From Oceanisphaera avium (GTDB lineage Bacteria > Pseudomonadota > Gammaproteobacteria > Enterobacterales > Aeromonadaceae), in contig NZ_CP021376.1 of NCBI RefSeq assembly GCF_002157875.1, forward strand, positions 1,791,501 to 1,855,500: a DNA stretch of 64,000 bases. Reading direction: 5' to 3'. The notes beneath the pieces were generated by a model that saw only the letters and a list, made by a program, of their open reading frames with translations, made no database searches and was not told the origin of the DNA. This document shows positions 30,191 to 39,580 of the stretch, piece after piece. Within the stretch, counting starts at the first letter, position 1; every line of letters begins with the position of its first letter. The position numbers were made by a program, and so were the translations under genes.

Positions 30191-31975
30191 ATGTCAGGCA
30201 GAATCCCTCAATCTTTTATCGACGACTTATTGGCCAGAACCGATATAGTCGATCTTATCGATCAGCGGGTGAAGCTAAAAAAAGCGGGCAAAAACTATCA
30301 AGCCTGCTGTCCGTTCCATAATGAAAAATCCCCCTCCTTTACCGTGAGTCACGAAAAACAGTTTTATCACTGTTTTGGCTGTGGCGCTCATGGCACTGTG
30401 CTGGGTTTTTTAATGGAATACGATGGCCTTGAGTTTCTTGATGCTATTGATGAGCTAGCAGGCATGCATGGCTTGACGGTGCCTCGCGAAAATAGCCATT
30501 CTTCGCAAACACCGCAGCAACAAGCGGCGGCCAAGGCCGTACGCCAAGATTTATATCAGCAATTAACTGACATTAGTCGGTTTTATCAACATCACTTACG
30601 CCAATCTAATACTGCCATTCAATATTTAAAAAACCGCGGCTTAAGTGGTGAAGTCGTTAAGCGTTTTAATATTGGGTATGTGCCTGACGAGTGGGATAGC
30701 GTAAAACGCCAATTTGCGAGCAATAGCGAGACCGAAAGTCAGTTGATTGATGGCGGCATGCTAATAAAAAATGACAATGGCCGAGTATACGACCGGTTTC
30801 GGGATCGCATTATGTTCCCTATTCACGACCGCCGTGGACGAGTCATTGGCTTTGGTGGGCGAGTGCTTGGTGATGGCACGCCTAAGTATTTAAACTCGCC
30901 TGAAACGCCAGTATTTCATAAAGGTCGTGAGCTTTATGGCCTTTATGAAGTGCGCCAAGCACAGCGCAGCCCCGAGCGCATTTTAATTGTTGAAGGCTAT
31001 ATGGATGTGGTGGCCTTAGCCCAATTTGGTATCGATTATGCAGTAGCAAGCTTAGGCACCGCCACCACGCCTGAGCATTTACAGCTCTTATTTCGCACCA
31101 CCCGCGAAGTGATTTGTTGCTATGACGGCGACCGCGCTGGGCGAGATGCGGCTTGGCGCGCCTTAGAAAATGCCCTGCCGCTGTTACAAGATGGGCGCAG
31201 CCTTAAGTTTGTGTTTGTACCCGATGGCGAAGACCCCGACAGCTTAGTGCGTAAATTAGGAGCCGATGACTTTAGTCAGCTCTTAGATAACGCACAAGAT
31301 TTTGGCGACTTTTTGTTTGAGCGCCTGAGCCAAGAAGCCATGAGTGGCGATGCAGGCCAACATGAGTTAGCTAATCAAGCGGCGGCTGCTATCGTGAAAG
31401 TACCTGAGGGCTTTACTCGTGAAGGACTGATCACCCAGCTTTCACGCCAACTTAATTGGGGCGAAAACGAACGCCGCGTCCGTGAGCTATTTAGCCGTTT
31501 ACAGCCAGAGGCGAAGGCCGCAACTGAGGCTGCGCGCCCTAATAAGAAAAAGATTAAGTTGACGCCTATTCGCCGAGCTATTGCTCTTGTGCTACAATAT
31601 CCGGCTGCCGCTGCCCGTTTATCGACAACTGACACCCAAGAGGTGGCCATGTTGCCTTTACCGGGCATAGATTTATTGCAAACCCTATTGGTACAAGTTC
31701 AAGCCCAACCTTCGATGACCACCGCCCAATTGCTCGAACATTGGCGTGATCATTCCTCAGGGCCCGCACTGGCGCGATTAGCCATGAGCGATGAACTTTT
31801 TGCAGGAGATCTCATTGAGCAGGAGTTAAAAGACACCTTTGCGGTATTAATCGAGGATTATTTTTCGAGTCGTATCGAAGCGCTGCAACAAAAAAGCAGC
31901 CAAGGCGGTCTATCTACTGCAGAAAAACAAGAATTAATACTGTTGCTAAGTGAAACTAAAGCCAGCAGACACTGA
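30191..31975 (+). CDS. dnaG: DNA primase
   Basis: Synthesises RNA primers at the replication fork. 594 aa (E. coli 581). The CHC2 zinc domain has C40, H43, C61 and C64, the same positions as in E. coli. The Toprim core carries ILIVEGYMDVVAL and CYDGDRAGRDAA. The C-terminal DnaB-binding helical domain occupies about 440-594. No good ribosome binding site is visible before the ATG, which fits the low expression expected of primase. Confidence 0.97.
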   Translation: MSGRIPQSFIDDLLARTDIVDLIDQRVKLKKAGKNYQACCPFHNEKSPSFTVSHEKQFYHCFGCGAHGTVLGFLMEYDGLEFLDAIDELAGMHGLTVPRENSHSSQTPQQQAAAKAVRQDLYQQLTDISRFYQHHLRQSNTAIQYLKNRGLSGEVVKRFNIGYVPDEWDSVKRQFASNSETESQLIDGGMLIKNDNGRVYDRFRDRIMFPIHDRRGRVIGFGGRVLGDGTPKYLNSPETPVFHKGRELYGLYEVRQAQRSPERILIVEGYMDVVALAQFGIDYAVASLGTATTPEHLQLLFRTTREVICCYDGDRAGRDAAWRALENALPLLQDGRSLKFVFVPDGEDPDSLVRKLGADDFSQLLDNAQDFGDFLFERLSQEAMSGDAGQHELANQAAAAIVKVPEGFTREGLITQLSRQLNWGENERRVRELFSRLQPEAKAATEAARPNKKKIKLTPIRRAIALVLQYPAAAARLSTTDTQEVAMLPLPGIDLLQTLLVQVQAQPSMTTAQLLEHWRDHSSGPALARLAMSDELFAGDLIEQELKDTFAVLIEDYFSSRIEALQQKSSQGGLSTAEKQELILLLSETKASRH

Positions 31976-32221
31976 ACATTGAAAATGGGCGTTTACGCCC
32001 CAATATAGAAAACTAAGCCTGAAATACGGCCATTTATGGGTAATTAGACCCAAGAAAGCTACAACACACTCACCGACTATATGGCAGGGCGTGTTGGCAA
32101 GCACATCAACGCCTGCAGCGTTGACTAAATTTTGTTAAAATCGGCTATTTGTGCGTCACATTGAAAGATGAGTGTGCCTCATTGCTTACACTTTCTTGCA
32201 AGATTTAATCGGATGAGTTTT

Positions 32222-34057
32222 ATGGAGCAGACCCCACAGTCGCAGCTTAAACTTCTCGTTGCCAAAGGTAAAGAACAGGGCTACCTGACTTATGCCGAGG
32301 TCAACGATCACCTTCCACAAGACATTGTCGACTCAGATCAAATTGAAGATATTATTCAAATGATCAATGACATGGGTATTCAGGTGGTAGAAACCGCCCC
32401 CGATGCCGATGATCTTATGATGTCTGAAACCTCGGCCGATGAAGATGCAGCCGAAGCCGCCGCGCAAGCGCTCGCTTCCGTTGAGTCAGAAATTGGTCGC
32501 ACCACAGACCCAGTGCGTATGTATATGCGCGAAATGGGTACGGTGGAGCTGTTAACACGTGAAGGCGAAATTGAAATCGCTAAACGTATTGAAGACGGCA
32601 TTAATCAAGTGCAAAGCTCGGTATCTGAATACCCCGCGACTATCACTACATTATTAGATCAGTTCGACCGCTTTGAAGCAGGCGATATTAAGCTTAGTGA
32701 TATTATCACCGGCTTTCTCGACCCAGATGCAGAAGAGCCGCCCGCCCCTACGGCCACGCATATTGGTTCTGAGCTAAGCGAAGAAGATAAAGAAGAAGAC
32801 GAAGACGACGAAGATAAAGAAGACGAAGAAGAAGTTGATACCGGCCCTGATCCTGAATTAGCCCGTGAAAAATTTGGCGTATTGCGTGAGCAGTATGAAA
32901 AAATGCGGGGGGTTATTGACAGTAAAGGTCGAACGTCTGCTGAAGCGGCAAAAGAAATAGCCGAACTGGCTTATATTTTCCGTGAGTTTCGCCTGATCCC
33001 TAAGCAGTTTGACCGCTTAGTAAATGCCATGCGTGACACTATGGTACGGGTTCGTGTGCAAGAGCGCTTGATCCTTAAACTGTGTGTTGAGCAATGCAAG
33101 ATGCCAAAGAAAACCTTCGTGCAAGCGTTTTCTAAAGATGAAGCTAACCCAGAGTGGTTTAATAGCTTAGTGGCTGCTGGCAAAACCGCGTGGGCAGTGC
33201 GCTTAAGCGAAGTGGCAGAAGATGTGCTGCGCTCTATTGGTAAGCTTAAGCAAGTTGAAGAAGAAGCAGACTTAACCATTACGCAAATTAAAGATATTAA
33301 CCGTCGTATGAGTATTGGTGAGGCCAAAGCCCGCCGTGCTAAGAAAGAGATGGTAGAAGCTAACTTGCGTTTAGTTATTTCTATCGCTAAAAAATACACC
33401 AACCGCGGGTTACAGTTCTTGGACTTAATTCAAGAAGGTAATATCGGCTTGATGAAAGCGGTAGATAAGTTTGAATACCGTCGTGGTTATAAGTTTTCTA
33501 CTTACGCCACTTGGTGGATCCGCCAAGCGATCACCCGCTCTATTGCTGACCAAGCGCGTACCATTCGTATTCCGGTGCACATGATTGAGACCATTAATAA
33601 GCTCAACCGTGTATCACGCCAAATGCTGCAAGAAATGGGTCGTGAGCCAACACCAGAAGAGCTGGCTCATCGCATGGTGATGCCTGAAGATAAAATTCGT
33701 AAAGTGCTGAAGATTGCCAAAGAGCCGATTTCCATGGAAACGCCCATTGGTGATGATGAAGACTCTCACTTAGGCGATTTTATCGAAGATACCACTTTGT
33801 CGCTGCCGGCTGACCAAGCGACCAGTGAGAGCTTGCGCAATGCCACCAAAGATGTGCTCTCTGGCCTGACCGCCCGTGAAGCTAAGGTACTGCGCATGCG
33901 TTTTGGTATTGATATGAATACCGATCACACGCTGGAAGAAGTGGGTAAACAGTTTGACGTAACGCGTGAGCGGATTCGCCAAATTGAAGCGAAGGCGCTG
34001 CGTAAATTACGCCACCCCAGTCGCTCAGAAGTGCTGCGTAGCTTCCTCGACGAGTAA
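32222..34057 (+). CDS. rpoD: RNA polymerase sigma-70 factor
   Basis: Main housekeeping sigma factor, 611 aa (E. coli 613). The ATG at 32222 gives [21 protein letters not shown], equal to the E. coli N-terminus; the longer frame does not. Region 1.1 comes first, then region 1.2 ([14 protein letters not shown]), an acidic Glu/Asp-rich non-conserved segment (about 200-218), region 2 ([20 protein letters not shown] and [10 protein letters not shown]), region 3, and region 4 with the helix-turn-helix [20 protein letters not shown]. Follows dnaG by 246 bp, room for its own promoters. Confidence 0.98.
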   Translation: MEQTPQSQLKLLVAKGKEQGYLTYAEVNDHLPQDIVDSDQIEDIIQMINDMGIQVVETAPDADDLMMSETSADEDAAEAAAQALASVESEIGRTTDPVRMYMREMGTVELLTREGEIEIAKRIEDGINQVQSSVSEYPATITTLLDQFDRFEAGDIKLSDIITGFLDPDAEEPPAPTATHIGSELSEEDKEEDEDDEDKEDEEEVDTGPDPELAREKFGVLREQYEKMRGVIDSKGRTSAEAAKEIAELAYIFREFRLIPKQFDRLVNAMRDTMVRVRVQERLILKLCVEQCKMPKKTFVQAFSKDEANPEWFNSLVAAGKTAWAVRLSEVAEDVLRSIGKLKQVEEEADLTITQIKDINRRMSIGEAKARRAKKEMVEANLRLVISIAKKYTNRGLQFLDLIQEGNIGLMKAVDKFEYRRGYKFSTYATWWIRQAITRSIADQARTIRIPVHMIETINKLNRVSRQMLQEMGREPTPEELAHRMVMPEDKIRKVLKIAKEPISMETPIGDDEDSHLGDFIEDTTLSLPADQATSESLRNATKDVLSGLTAREAKVLRMRFGIDMNTDHTLEEVGKQFDVTRERIRQIEAKALRKLRHPSRSEVLRSFLDE

Positions 34058-34075
34058 GTCAGAAGTTACAGCAAT

Positions 34076-34099
34076 AAAGGGCGCTTAGGCGCCCTTTTT
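34076..34099 (+). terminator. Terminator of rpoD
   Basis: The stem AAAGGGCGC / GCGCCCTTT with a TTAG loop and a T run, 19 bp after the stop codon. Confidence 0.9.
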
Positions 34100-34234
34100 A
34101 TTAGCTCTCATCTGCTTGATAGGCTTTAGCTAGCAATTTGAATTTTAAACAGACCAAGTGTTTAAAAATCAAACGGATATTGAATAAGCTGACTAGACAG
34201 GCTCAGCCACTTTACCTATAATCACCCCACTTTT

Positions 34235-34311
34235 GGCCCCTTAGCTCAGTTGGTTAGAGCACACGACTCATAATCGTTAGGTCCCCAGTTCAAGTCTGGG
34301 AGGGGCCACCA
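34235..34311 (+). tRNA. ileX: tRNA-Ile2(CAU), lysidine type
   Basis: A 77-nt tRNA with encoded CCA, acceptor stem GGCCCCT / AGGGGCC and anticodon CAT at 34269-34271. The sequence follows E. coli ileX much more closely than elongator or initiator tRNA-Met, and ileX also lies just after rpoD in E. coli. The CAU anticodon is expected to be changed to lysidine-AU by TilS so that it reads AUA as isoleucine. Confidence 0.9.
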
Positions 34312-34319
34312 TATACAGC

Positions 34320-34355
34320 AAGGGTTAGCAGGTTAATATCTGCTAACCCTTTTTT
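34320..34355 (+). terminator. Terminator of the tRNA-Ile2 gene
   Basis: A 12-bp stem AAGGGTTAGCAG / CTGCTAACCCTT, an 8-base loop and six T residues, 8 bp after the tRNA end. Confidence 0.92.
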
Positions 34356-34760
34356 GTTGCCTGCGATTCTTGGCTAAGCAATGACTCAAGTAAGCGGTTA
34401 GTTCGCTGGCTTTCTATAGCCAAAATAAATATTTTCTTTTTACCACCCTTCCCCATTTTTCCGAAAGCTTCTCTGTTTTGCACAAAAAATAATTAATTAT
34501 ACACATTTCTGACTGTTTGCTTTTCGGTACTCTGAATATTATATAAACAGTAAAATTACGATCGAATAATTCTCGTGTAGCTGTTACGGGAGTGAGTGGA
34601 TGATGTCCCAAAGGTTTTGTAGCTCTGAGAGAAAAAAGTTTTTCTAAAGGCCATATTTAGCAAGGCGCGCGCGATGGAAGGCTGAAAGCCTAGCTAATTT
34701 TAGCGCATTAATCGTGATAAAAGTTTACTAAATACACTCTAAGCTTGAGAAAAGAGCATA
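34356..34760. other. AT-rich non-coding stretch after the tRNA
   Basis: About 400 bp without a credible gene. The base composition is clearly richer in A and T than rpoD before it. A small hairpin TGGCT / AGCCA (34407-34422) is the only structure I noticed. No integrase, no direct repeat of the tRNA 3' end and no recognisable RNA gene were seen. Confidence 0.5.
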
Positions 34761-34789
34761 TTCTTTCTCTGCTCCCTGCTGTCTATAAT
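34761..34789 (+). promoter_or_regulatory. Predicted sigma-70 promoter for yedI
   Basis: A perfect -10 box TATAAT (34784-34789) with a weak -35 box TTCTTT (34761-34766) at 17-bp spacing, about 130 bp upstream of the yedI start. Confidence 0.45.
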
Positions 34790-34919
34790 GCTAATACAAT
34801 AAAAAATCTAGTCTCTTAAGTTAGCAAACGAGTGTCTAGTGAGTAGAGCTCGCGATATAAAATATAGATACTCAAGAGTGTATCAAGTCATTGATACAAA
34901 TAGACACGCAAGAGTGCGT

Positions 34920-35843
34920 ATGGCAGGAACTAGTTTATTAACCTTACTTGATGACATCAGTGTGATATTAGATGATGTTTCGCTTATGACTAAGGTTGCC
35001 GCAAAAAAAACTGCAGGGGTGTTGGGCGATGATTTAGCATTGAATGCAGAACAAGTCTCAGGTGTTAAAGCCGACCGTGAGCTACCAGTGGTTTGGGCTG
35101 TGGCTAAAGGCTCATTCGTTAACAAACTTATTCTCGTACCATCAGCGCTGCTCATTAGTATGATTTACCCTCCTCTTGTCAACCTTTTGTTAATGTGTGG
35201 GGGAGTTTACTTAGCGTATGAGGGAGCTGAAAAAGTAATTCATAAGTTTTGGCCACATATTTTGCATGAGGATAAAAAACAAACCGCTCGCCTACGTGCC
35301 AATGCTGACAACACTGTCGATTTAGTAGCTTTTGAAAAGAAGAAAATTAAAGGGGCGATACGCACTGACTTTATCTTATCAGCCGAAATTATTGTTATTG
35401 CCCTTGGCTCGGCAGTAGGAGCGACGCTTCTAGAAAAAAGATTAGTGCTTGCCATTATTGCTATTAGTATCACTGTGGGTGTTTATGGCTTAGTCGCAGG
35501 TATTGTCAAAATGGATGATTTAGGTTTACACCTAATCAAGCAAGGAGGGAGGGTTAAGCATCTAGTAGGCGAATTTCTAATGTCTGCAGCACCAAAACTG
35601 ATGAAAATTTTGTCAGTTGCTGGGACATTAGCGATGTTTTTAGTAGGCGGCGGGATATTAGTTCATGGGATAGGTTTTTTGCATCATGAGGTCGAAGATT
35701 TAGCGCACTTGTCCGGTATATTTGAAAATATAATCACCATGTTTTTAAACGCGATAGTAGGTTTAATGGTAGGCATTATAGCAGTGGCGATTATTACTAT
35801 TGTTAACAAGGTACACGGCAATAAAGCCTCTTTAGAAAGTTGA
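34920..35843 (+). CDS. yedI: DUF808 inner membrane protein YedI
   Basis: Integral membrane protein of 307 aa, the same family and length as E. coli YedI (305 aa). The ATG at 34920 gives MAGTSLLTLLDDI, equal to the E. coli start; an 81-bp longer frame is unlikely. Conserved stretches are KVAAKKTAGVLGDDLALN, LPVVWAVAKGS, KIKGAIRTDFILSAEI, and GTLAMFLVGGGILVHGI, with six or seven hydrophobic segments. Function is unknown. The AAGAG site upstream is modest. Confidence 0.9.
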   Translation: MAGTSLLTLLDDISVILDDVSLMTKVAAKKTAGVLGDDLALNAEQVSGVKADRELPVVWAVAKGSFVNKLILVPSALLISMIYPPLVNLLLMCGGVYLAYEGAEKVIHKFWPHILHEDKKQTARLRANADNTVDLVAFEKKKIKGAIRTDFILSAEIIVIALGSAVGATLLEKRLVLAIIAISITVGVYGLVAGIVKMDDLGLHLIKQGGRVKHLVGEFLMSAAPKLMKILSVAGTLAMFLVGGGILVHGIGFLHHEVEDLAHLSGIFENIITMFLNAIVGLMVGIIAVAIITIVNKVHGNKASLES

Positions 35844-35973
35844 CCCATAAAACATAAAAAACCATTTTTCATACTGTAGCAGTCCGACTGAATAACAGTA
35901 ACTGGAGAATATTGTGTTATTTTTTCAAAAAACTACACTCTTTAACATTTCTTTTTACAGAGAATAATCAGCC

Positions 35974-36402
35974 ATGTTTGAGTTTGATTTAAACCTAAAC
36001 CTATTGATATATCATCTGATTCAACTAAGCATTGCTTTTATACTTTCACTGCCGATTGCTCTCAATCGTGAAATGAAAGACAAAGGAGCTGGGTTGAGAA
36101 CGTTTCCCTTGGTGAGTATTGCATCCTGCGCTTTCATGTTAGTGGCCGTCGACATTTATCACGGCTCGGAGCCTGAGGCTAGGATCATGTACGCTATTAT
36201 TACCGGTATGGGCTTTATTGGTGGTGGGGCGATTTTTAAAGGTGAGAATACCGTTAAAGGCACGGCGACGGCAGCTAGCTTATGGAATACGGCAGCGATT
36301 GGCATTTCAGTCGCGTATGGGCGCTATGAAATAGCGATAATACTGTCGGTGGTGAATTTTATTATCTTACAATACTCAGACCCGTTTAAAGCCAAAAAAT
36401 AG
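35974..36402 (+). CDS. MgtC/SapB-family membrane protein, short form
   Basis: A 142-aa membrane protein matching only the N-terminal hydrophobic domain of MgtC. Marks of the family: ALNREMKDKGAGLRTFPLVS, YAIITGMGFIGGGAIFKG and TATAASLWNTAAIGI, with four or five transmembrane segments. The C-terminal ACT-like cytoplasmic domain of virulence MgtC is missing, as in many small SapB relatives. MgtC proteins are linked to Mg2+ limitation and inhibition of F-ATPase; no Mg2+ leader or phoPQ gene is visible here, so that role is not assumed. Confidence 0.88.
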   Translation: MFEFDLNLNLLIYHLIQLSIAFILSLPIALNREMKDKGAGLRTFPLVSIASCAFMLVAVDIYHGSEPEARIMYAIITGMGFIGGGAIFKGENTVKGTATAASLWNTAAIGISVAYGRYEIAIILSVVNFIILQYSDPFKAKK

Positions 36403-36533
36403 CTAAGTTAATTATTTTTTGGCTCATGTTTTTATTCATTCTACGAGCCTAAGCAAAGTTAACAGAGTGAATTTTATCTCACATAAAGCCTCATAGAGAA
36501 ACCCACGGTGATTGGAAGCTTAATGAAGCCGTA

Positions 36534-37247
36534 TCAACGCAGGTGCGCTATTGCTTGGGTTTCCAACTCTTTTTTCAGCTCTGGGGCCAGTTGTAATTGA
36601 CGAGCAAGTTCATCAAGATAAGCTCGCTCCATATAATTTTCCTCATCCATGACGAGAATGCTGGCGAGATACATCTCTGCGGCAATTTCTGAGCTTTTAG
36701 CCTCACGAGCCAAGGCCGTGGGGTCCACAGGTTTTTGCATTTCTTGTTGAAACCATAATTGTAGCTGTGGCTCATTAGTGAGTTTAGCGATAGCATCATC
36801 AATTAACTGCTGCTCTCGCTCGTCTATGTGACCATCTGCCTTGGCAGCACTAATAATTGCGCGAAGAATAGCTTGGCTATGCATTTCCACAGCAGTCTGT
36901 GAAACTCGATCTACCGTCTGCGGTTGATGCTGAGGGGGCTGTGCTTGATTAATATTATTATTTTGCCAATTGCTATAAGCCTTATATGCCAAGAACCCTA
37001 GCCCGGCCAGACCGCCATAAGTAGCAACGTTACCGCCCACCTTGCGTGCTTTTTTACTCGACATCAGTAAGCTGATCATACCGCCACCTAAGGCTCCTCC
37101 CCCAATATTTCCAAGCAGGCTACTTATATCTGTATTTGACTGGGTTGAACCTGCCTGATGGGTTTGGTGGGACTGTGCTGTATGCTGGGTTTGAAGTAAT
37201 TCTTTACCTGAGCTGAGAAGTTGATCGAGTAAGCTGCGAGTATTCAT
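36534..37247 (-). CDS. DUF533 (YebE-like) TerB-fold membrane-associated protein
   Basis: A 237-aa protein resembling E. coli YebE. The N-terminal part is low-complexity, rich in Gln, His, Thr and Ser (about 20-45), followed by a Gly-rich hydrophobic stretch with one membrane helix (about 50-90) and a C-terminal TerB-like helical domain (about 120-237) with AILRAIISAAKADGHIDERE, the typical acidic loop of the family. ATG at 37247 has GGAG seven bases upstream; a TTG four codons earlier is less likely. Function is unknown; YebE is an envelope-stress (Cpx) regulated protein in E. coli, as I recall. Confidence 0.82.
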   Translation of the reverse strand: MNTRSLLDQLLSSGKELLQTQHTAQSHQTHQAGSTQSNTDISSLLGNIGGGALGGGMISLLMSSKKARKVGGNVATYGGLAGLGFLAYKAYSNWQNNNINQAQPPQHQPQTVDRVSQTAVEMHSQAILRAIISAAKADGHIDEREQQLIDDAIAKLTNEPQLQLWFQQEMQKPVDPTALAREAKSSEIAAEMYLASILVMDEENYMERAYLDELARQLQLAPELKKELETQAIAHLR

Positions 37248-37259
37248 TTTTTTCTCCAA

Positions 37260-37687
37260 TGCGATGATTAATATCCTCTTATTGACTACATAGTGCTTAA
37301 ATCGTTCTAAATATTGAGCATTCAGTTAACTTAGAAGAGATATTTTTTATCATAGCTCGAGCAGCAACGCCGTGTTTTCTATACTGAGACAGGTATAACA
37401 AGACAAAGAGGCTACTTACTCAGCTCGCAGCGCGCTTTATGAATGTTAAGCAACTGAAAAGATAGCATTAAATAGGTAAAAAATGCCTAACATTTCTCGT
37501 GAATACTCAGCACTTTTTAGCATTAAATTGCAGTAAATCATTCTAGTCGTAACTGGTGGTATGGGCGCTAAGCAGTTAGAATTAGTCACTCAATTATAAC
37601 TTAAACGCCGCCTTTTATTTACAGGAAGCGTAAGCGCTATCTTCCCTTGTTCCAACCATATTATTTTTAATACTAATAGGATCCCTA
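37260..37687. other. Intergenic region between divergent genes
   Basis: About 430 bp of AT-rich DNA between the divergent DUF533 and FKBP genes. It must hold both promoters. I found no strong -35/-10 pair, long inverted repeat or small gene in it. Confidence 0.4.
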
Positions 37688-38158
37688 ATGAAATTTGTTC
37701 TTATCGCCGTCATTATCATATTGGCTGCATTTTATTTTATAAAAAATTCAAATAATAAAAAAATTGCTATCGAAAATATTAATGCGGGTAAAGCACAACT
37801 AGCACAAAACAAGGAAAATGCCGAAATTATAGAAACCGCTTCTGGCTTGCAGTACCAAGTGCTAGCAAAGGGCGAAGGTAGCGAGCATCCTAGCGCTAAG
37901 TCGACAGTAACTGTGCATTATCATGGTACTTTACTGGATGGCACTGTGTTTGACAGCTCAGTAGAGCGTGGTGAAGCTATCAGCTTTCCCCTAAATCGAG
38001 TGATCTCAGGCTGGACCGAAGGGCTACAGTTAATGGTGGTGGGTGACAAGTTTAGGTTTTTTATCCCTTCGCGACTGGCGTATGGCAACGCTGGGGCCGG
38101 TCAAATACCACCAGGCTCGTTATTGATTTTTGAAGTGGAGCTATTAGCTATTCAATAA
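37688..38158 (+). CDS. Membrane-anchored FKBP-type peptidyl-prolyl isomerase
   Basis: A 156-aa protein that speeds up proline cis-trans isomerisation, probably in the periplasm. An N-terminal hydrophobic segment (about 2-18), without a clear cleavage site, serves as anchor. A short Lys/Asn linker follows, then an FKBP domain (about 50-156) with TVHYHGTLLDGTVFDSS, ISGWTEGLQLM, FFIPSRLAYG and PPGSLLIFEVELL. It resembles the C-terminal half of FklB/FkpA without the dimerisation arm. A terminator follows. Confidence 0.92.
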   Translation: MKFVLIAVIIILAAFYFIKNSNNKKIAIENINAGKAQLAQNKENAEIIETASGLQYQVLAKGEGSEHPSAKSTVTVHYHGTLLDGTVFDSSVERGEAISFPLNRVISGWTEGLQLMVVGDKFRFFIPSRLAYGNAGAGQIPPGSLLIFEVELLAIQ

Positions 38159-38199
38159 AAAATAAGAGGGTAAGCTTTCTTAATAACAAAGGGCATAAG

Positions 38200-38233
38200 A
38201 GCAAGATGGCGGATAACCGCCATCGTTGCTTTT
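38200..38233 (+). terminator. Terminator of the FKBP gene
   Basis: The stem GATGGCGG / CCGCCATC with an ATAA loop, extended by GCAA / TTGC with one bulged base, then TTTT. It ends right at the stop codon of the convergent metallothionein gene. Confidence 0.85.
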
Positions 38234-38234
38234 A

Positions 38235-38402
38235 TTACTGGGCGCAGTTACAACTGGAATGTTCACAGCCAGTACCTTGAGCACAGCCTTGGCAGCAAAA
38301 AACGCCTTGTGCGGTGGTAACAGGATGCTCTGCTTCTTGAATTTTGCAATGACAGCCTTCAAAAGCACACTCTTTAGTATGATCGCTGTTCACGTTAGCC
38401 AT
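38235..38402 (-). CDS. Bacterial metallothionein (SmtA-like)
   Basis: A 55-aa cysteine-rich protein that should bind zinc, cadmium or copper ions in the cytoplasm. It has nine cysteines in the pattern of cyanobacterial SmtA: CAFEGCHC near the N-terminus, FCCQGCAQGTGC in the middle and HSSCNC at the end. The ATG at 38402 has a perfect AAGGAG eight bases upstream, which excludes the longer frame. No smtB-type repressor is adjacent. It converges on the FKBP gene and shares the gap holding its terminator. Confidence 0.9.
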   Translation of the reverse strand: MANVNSDHTKECAFEGCHCKIQEAEHPVTTAQGVFCCQGCAQGTGCEHSSCNCAQ

Positions 38403-38527
38403 TATCTGCTCCTTCTTTATTAGCAAAGTATTGATAAGTTTTATAGTAACTTTCATTGTTGTTACACTTTACTAACATAGCTGAATTTTAGCGATTTACG
38501 AAACTTTTACCTGTTCGCGAAACGCTA

Positions 38528-39580
38528 TTAGGCACATACAGTACAGTTACGCCCCTGTGCTTTTGCTAAATATAAAAGTTGATCAACACCTCGTAAACTC
38601 GCCTCCAACTCACAGCTGGCCGTTAACGTACTAATGCCAATACTGACTGTCATAAAAATGGCTTGCTGCTTTAGCTCTAAGATAGGCTGATTTTTTAATA
38701 GCTGCTGTAAGCGCTCAGCCGCTTCCAGCGCCTGGGCTTGAGAAGTATTAGGTAATAGCACCACAAACTCTTCTCCTCCCCAGCGACTGATCACATCTGT
38801 TTGGCGAAATACTTGATGACAGAGTTCGGCAAAATTACGAATAACACAGTCTCCGGCCGCATGGCCAAACTGGTCGTTAATACTCTTAAAGTGATCAAAG
38901 TCGATCATTATTAAGGCGGCACTTTGTTCATTACGTTTAAGCCGAAGTAATTCGTTTTCTAAGCATTCTTCAAAGGCGCGCCGATTTAATAAGCCCGATA
39001 AAGAGTCGGTAGAAGCGAGGGCAAGCAGCTCAGCTTGAGCCGCTTGCAGCTCTTGAATGAGGCTTGCCTGCTTACTATGCGCTCTGAGTAACTCCAGCTG
39101 TGTCATGACTTGACCCGCGAGAGCCGTTAGCGCCGATAACTGCTTTTCATTGAGCTCTCGGGGTTGGTAGTCCAGCACGCACAAGGTGCCGATAGGGTAG
39201 CCCGTTTCACTTCTTAGTAGCGCGCCTGCATAAAAACGCAAATAAGGCTCACCCCTTACCAGCGGATTATCGGTAAAGCGCGCGTCTAGGCGGGTGTCAG
39301 GTACAATAAATAAATCTGGCTGCGTAATGGCGTGCACACAGATAGAGATATTTAAGGGCGTCTGTCGCACATCCAAACCCAGTACCGATTTAAACCATTG
39401 TCGGTCGCGGTCAATAAAATTAATAACCGCAATGGGCGCATCACAAATCAAAGCCGCGATTTCAGTAATAGCATCAAAGGCGGCTTCAGGAGGCGTGTCG
39501 AGTATGTCATAGGCAGCAAGCGCCGCTAGCCGTAACTCTTCATGGTCGGCATAGTCATCTTCAAGAACAGCGTTGTTCAT
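38528..39580 (-). CDS. GAF-GGDEF diguanylate cyclase
   Basis: Soluble signalling protein of 350 aa that should make cyclic di-GMP. The N-terminal GAF domain (about 15-165) has LAAYDILDTPPEAAFD, the typical opening of this sensor class. A short coiled linker (about 165-190) leads to the GGDEF domain (about 190-348) with the active-site motif GGEEF in RWGGEEFVVLLP and an inhibitory I-site RQTD exactly five residues before it. Product inhibition is therefore likely. The ligand of the GAF domain is unknown. No phosphodiesterase partner is adjacent. Confidence 0.93.
   Translation of the reverse strand: MNNAVLEDDYADHEELRLAALAAYDILDTPPEAAFDAITEIAALICDAPIAVINFIDRDRQWFKSVLGLDVRQTPLNISICVHAITQPDLFIVPDTRLDARFTDNPLVRGEPYLRFYAGALLRSETGYPIGTLCVLDYQPRELNEKQLSALTALAGQVMTQLELLRAHSKQASLIQELQAAQAELLALASTDSLSGLLNRRAFEECLENELLRLKRNEQSAALIMIDFDHFKSINDQFGHAAGDCVIRNFAELCHQVFRQTDVISRWGGEEFVVLLPNTSQAQALEAAERLQQLLKNQPILELKQQAIFMTVSIGISTLTASCELEASLRGVDQLLYLAKAQGRNCTVCA

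Noticed and set aside
32971..33402. A 143-codon open frame on the minus strand
   Set aside because: It lies wholly inside rpoD in antisense, has no ribosome binding site and no recognisable protein.
34235..34311. Reading the CAT anticodon tRNA as tRNA-Met
   Set aside because: Acceptor stem, D arm and position after rpoD match E. coli ileX, the lysidine-modified tRNA-Ile2, rather than metT or metZ.
34414..34611. A 65-codon minus-strand frame in the gap after tRNA-Ile2
   Set aside because: No ribosome binding site, no family likeness and an AT-driven composition.
35844..35973. A possible Mg2+-sensing leader before the MgtC-like gene
   Set aside because: The 130 bp are too short and show no alternative stem-loops or leader peptide like the mgtA/mgtC leaders.
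38226..38423. A 65-codon plus-strand frame overlapping the metallothionein gene
   Set aside because: The minus-strand frame has a perfect ribosome binding site and the SmtA cysteine pattern; this one has neither.
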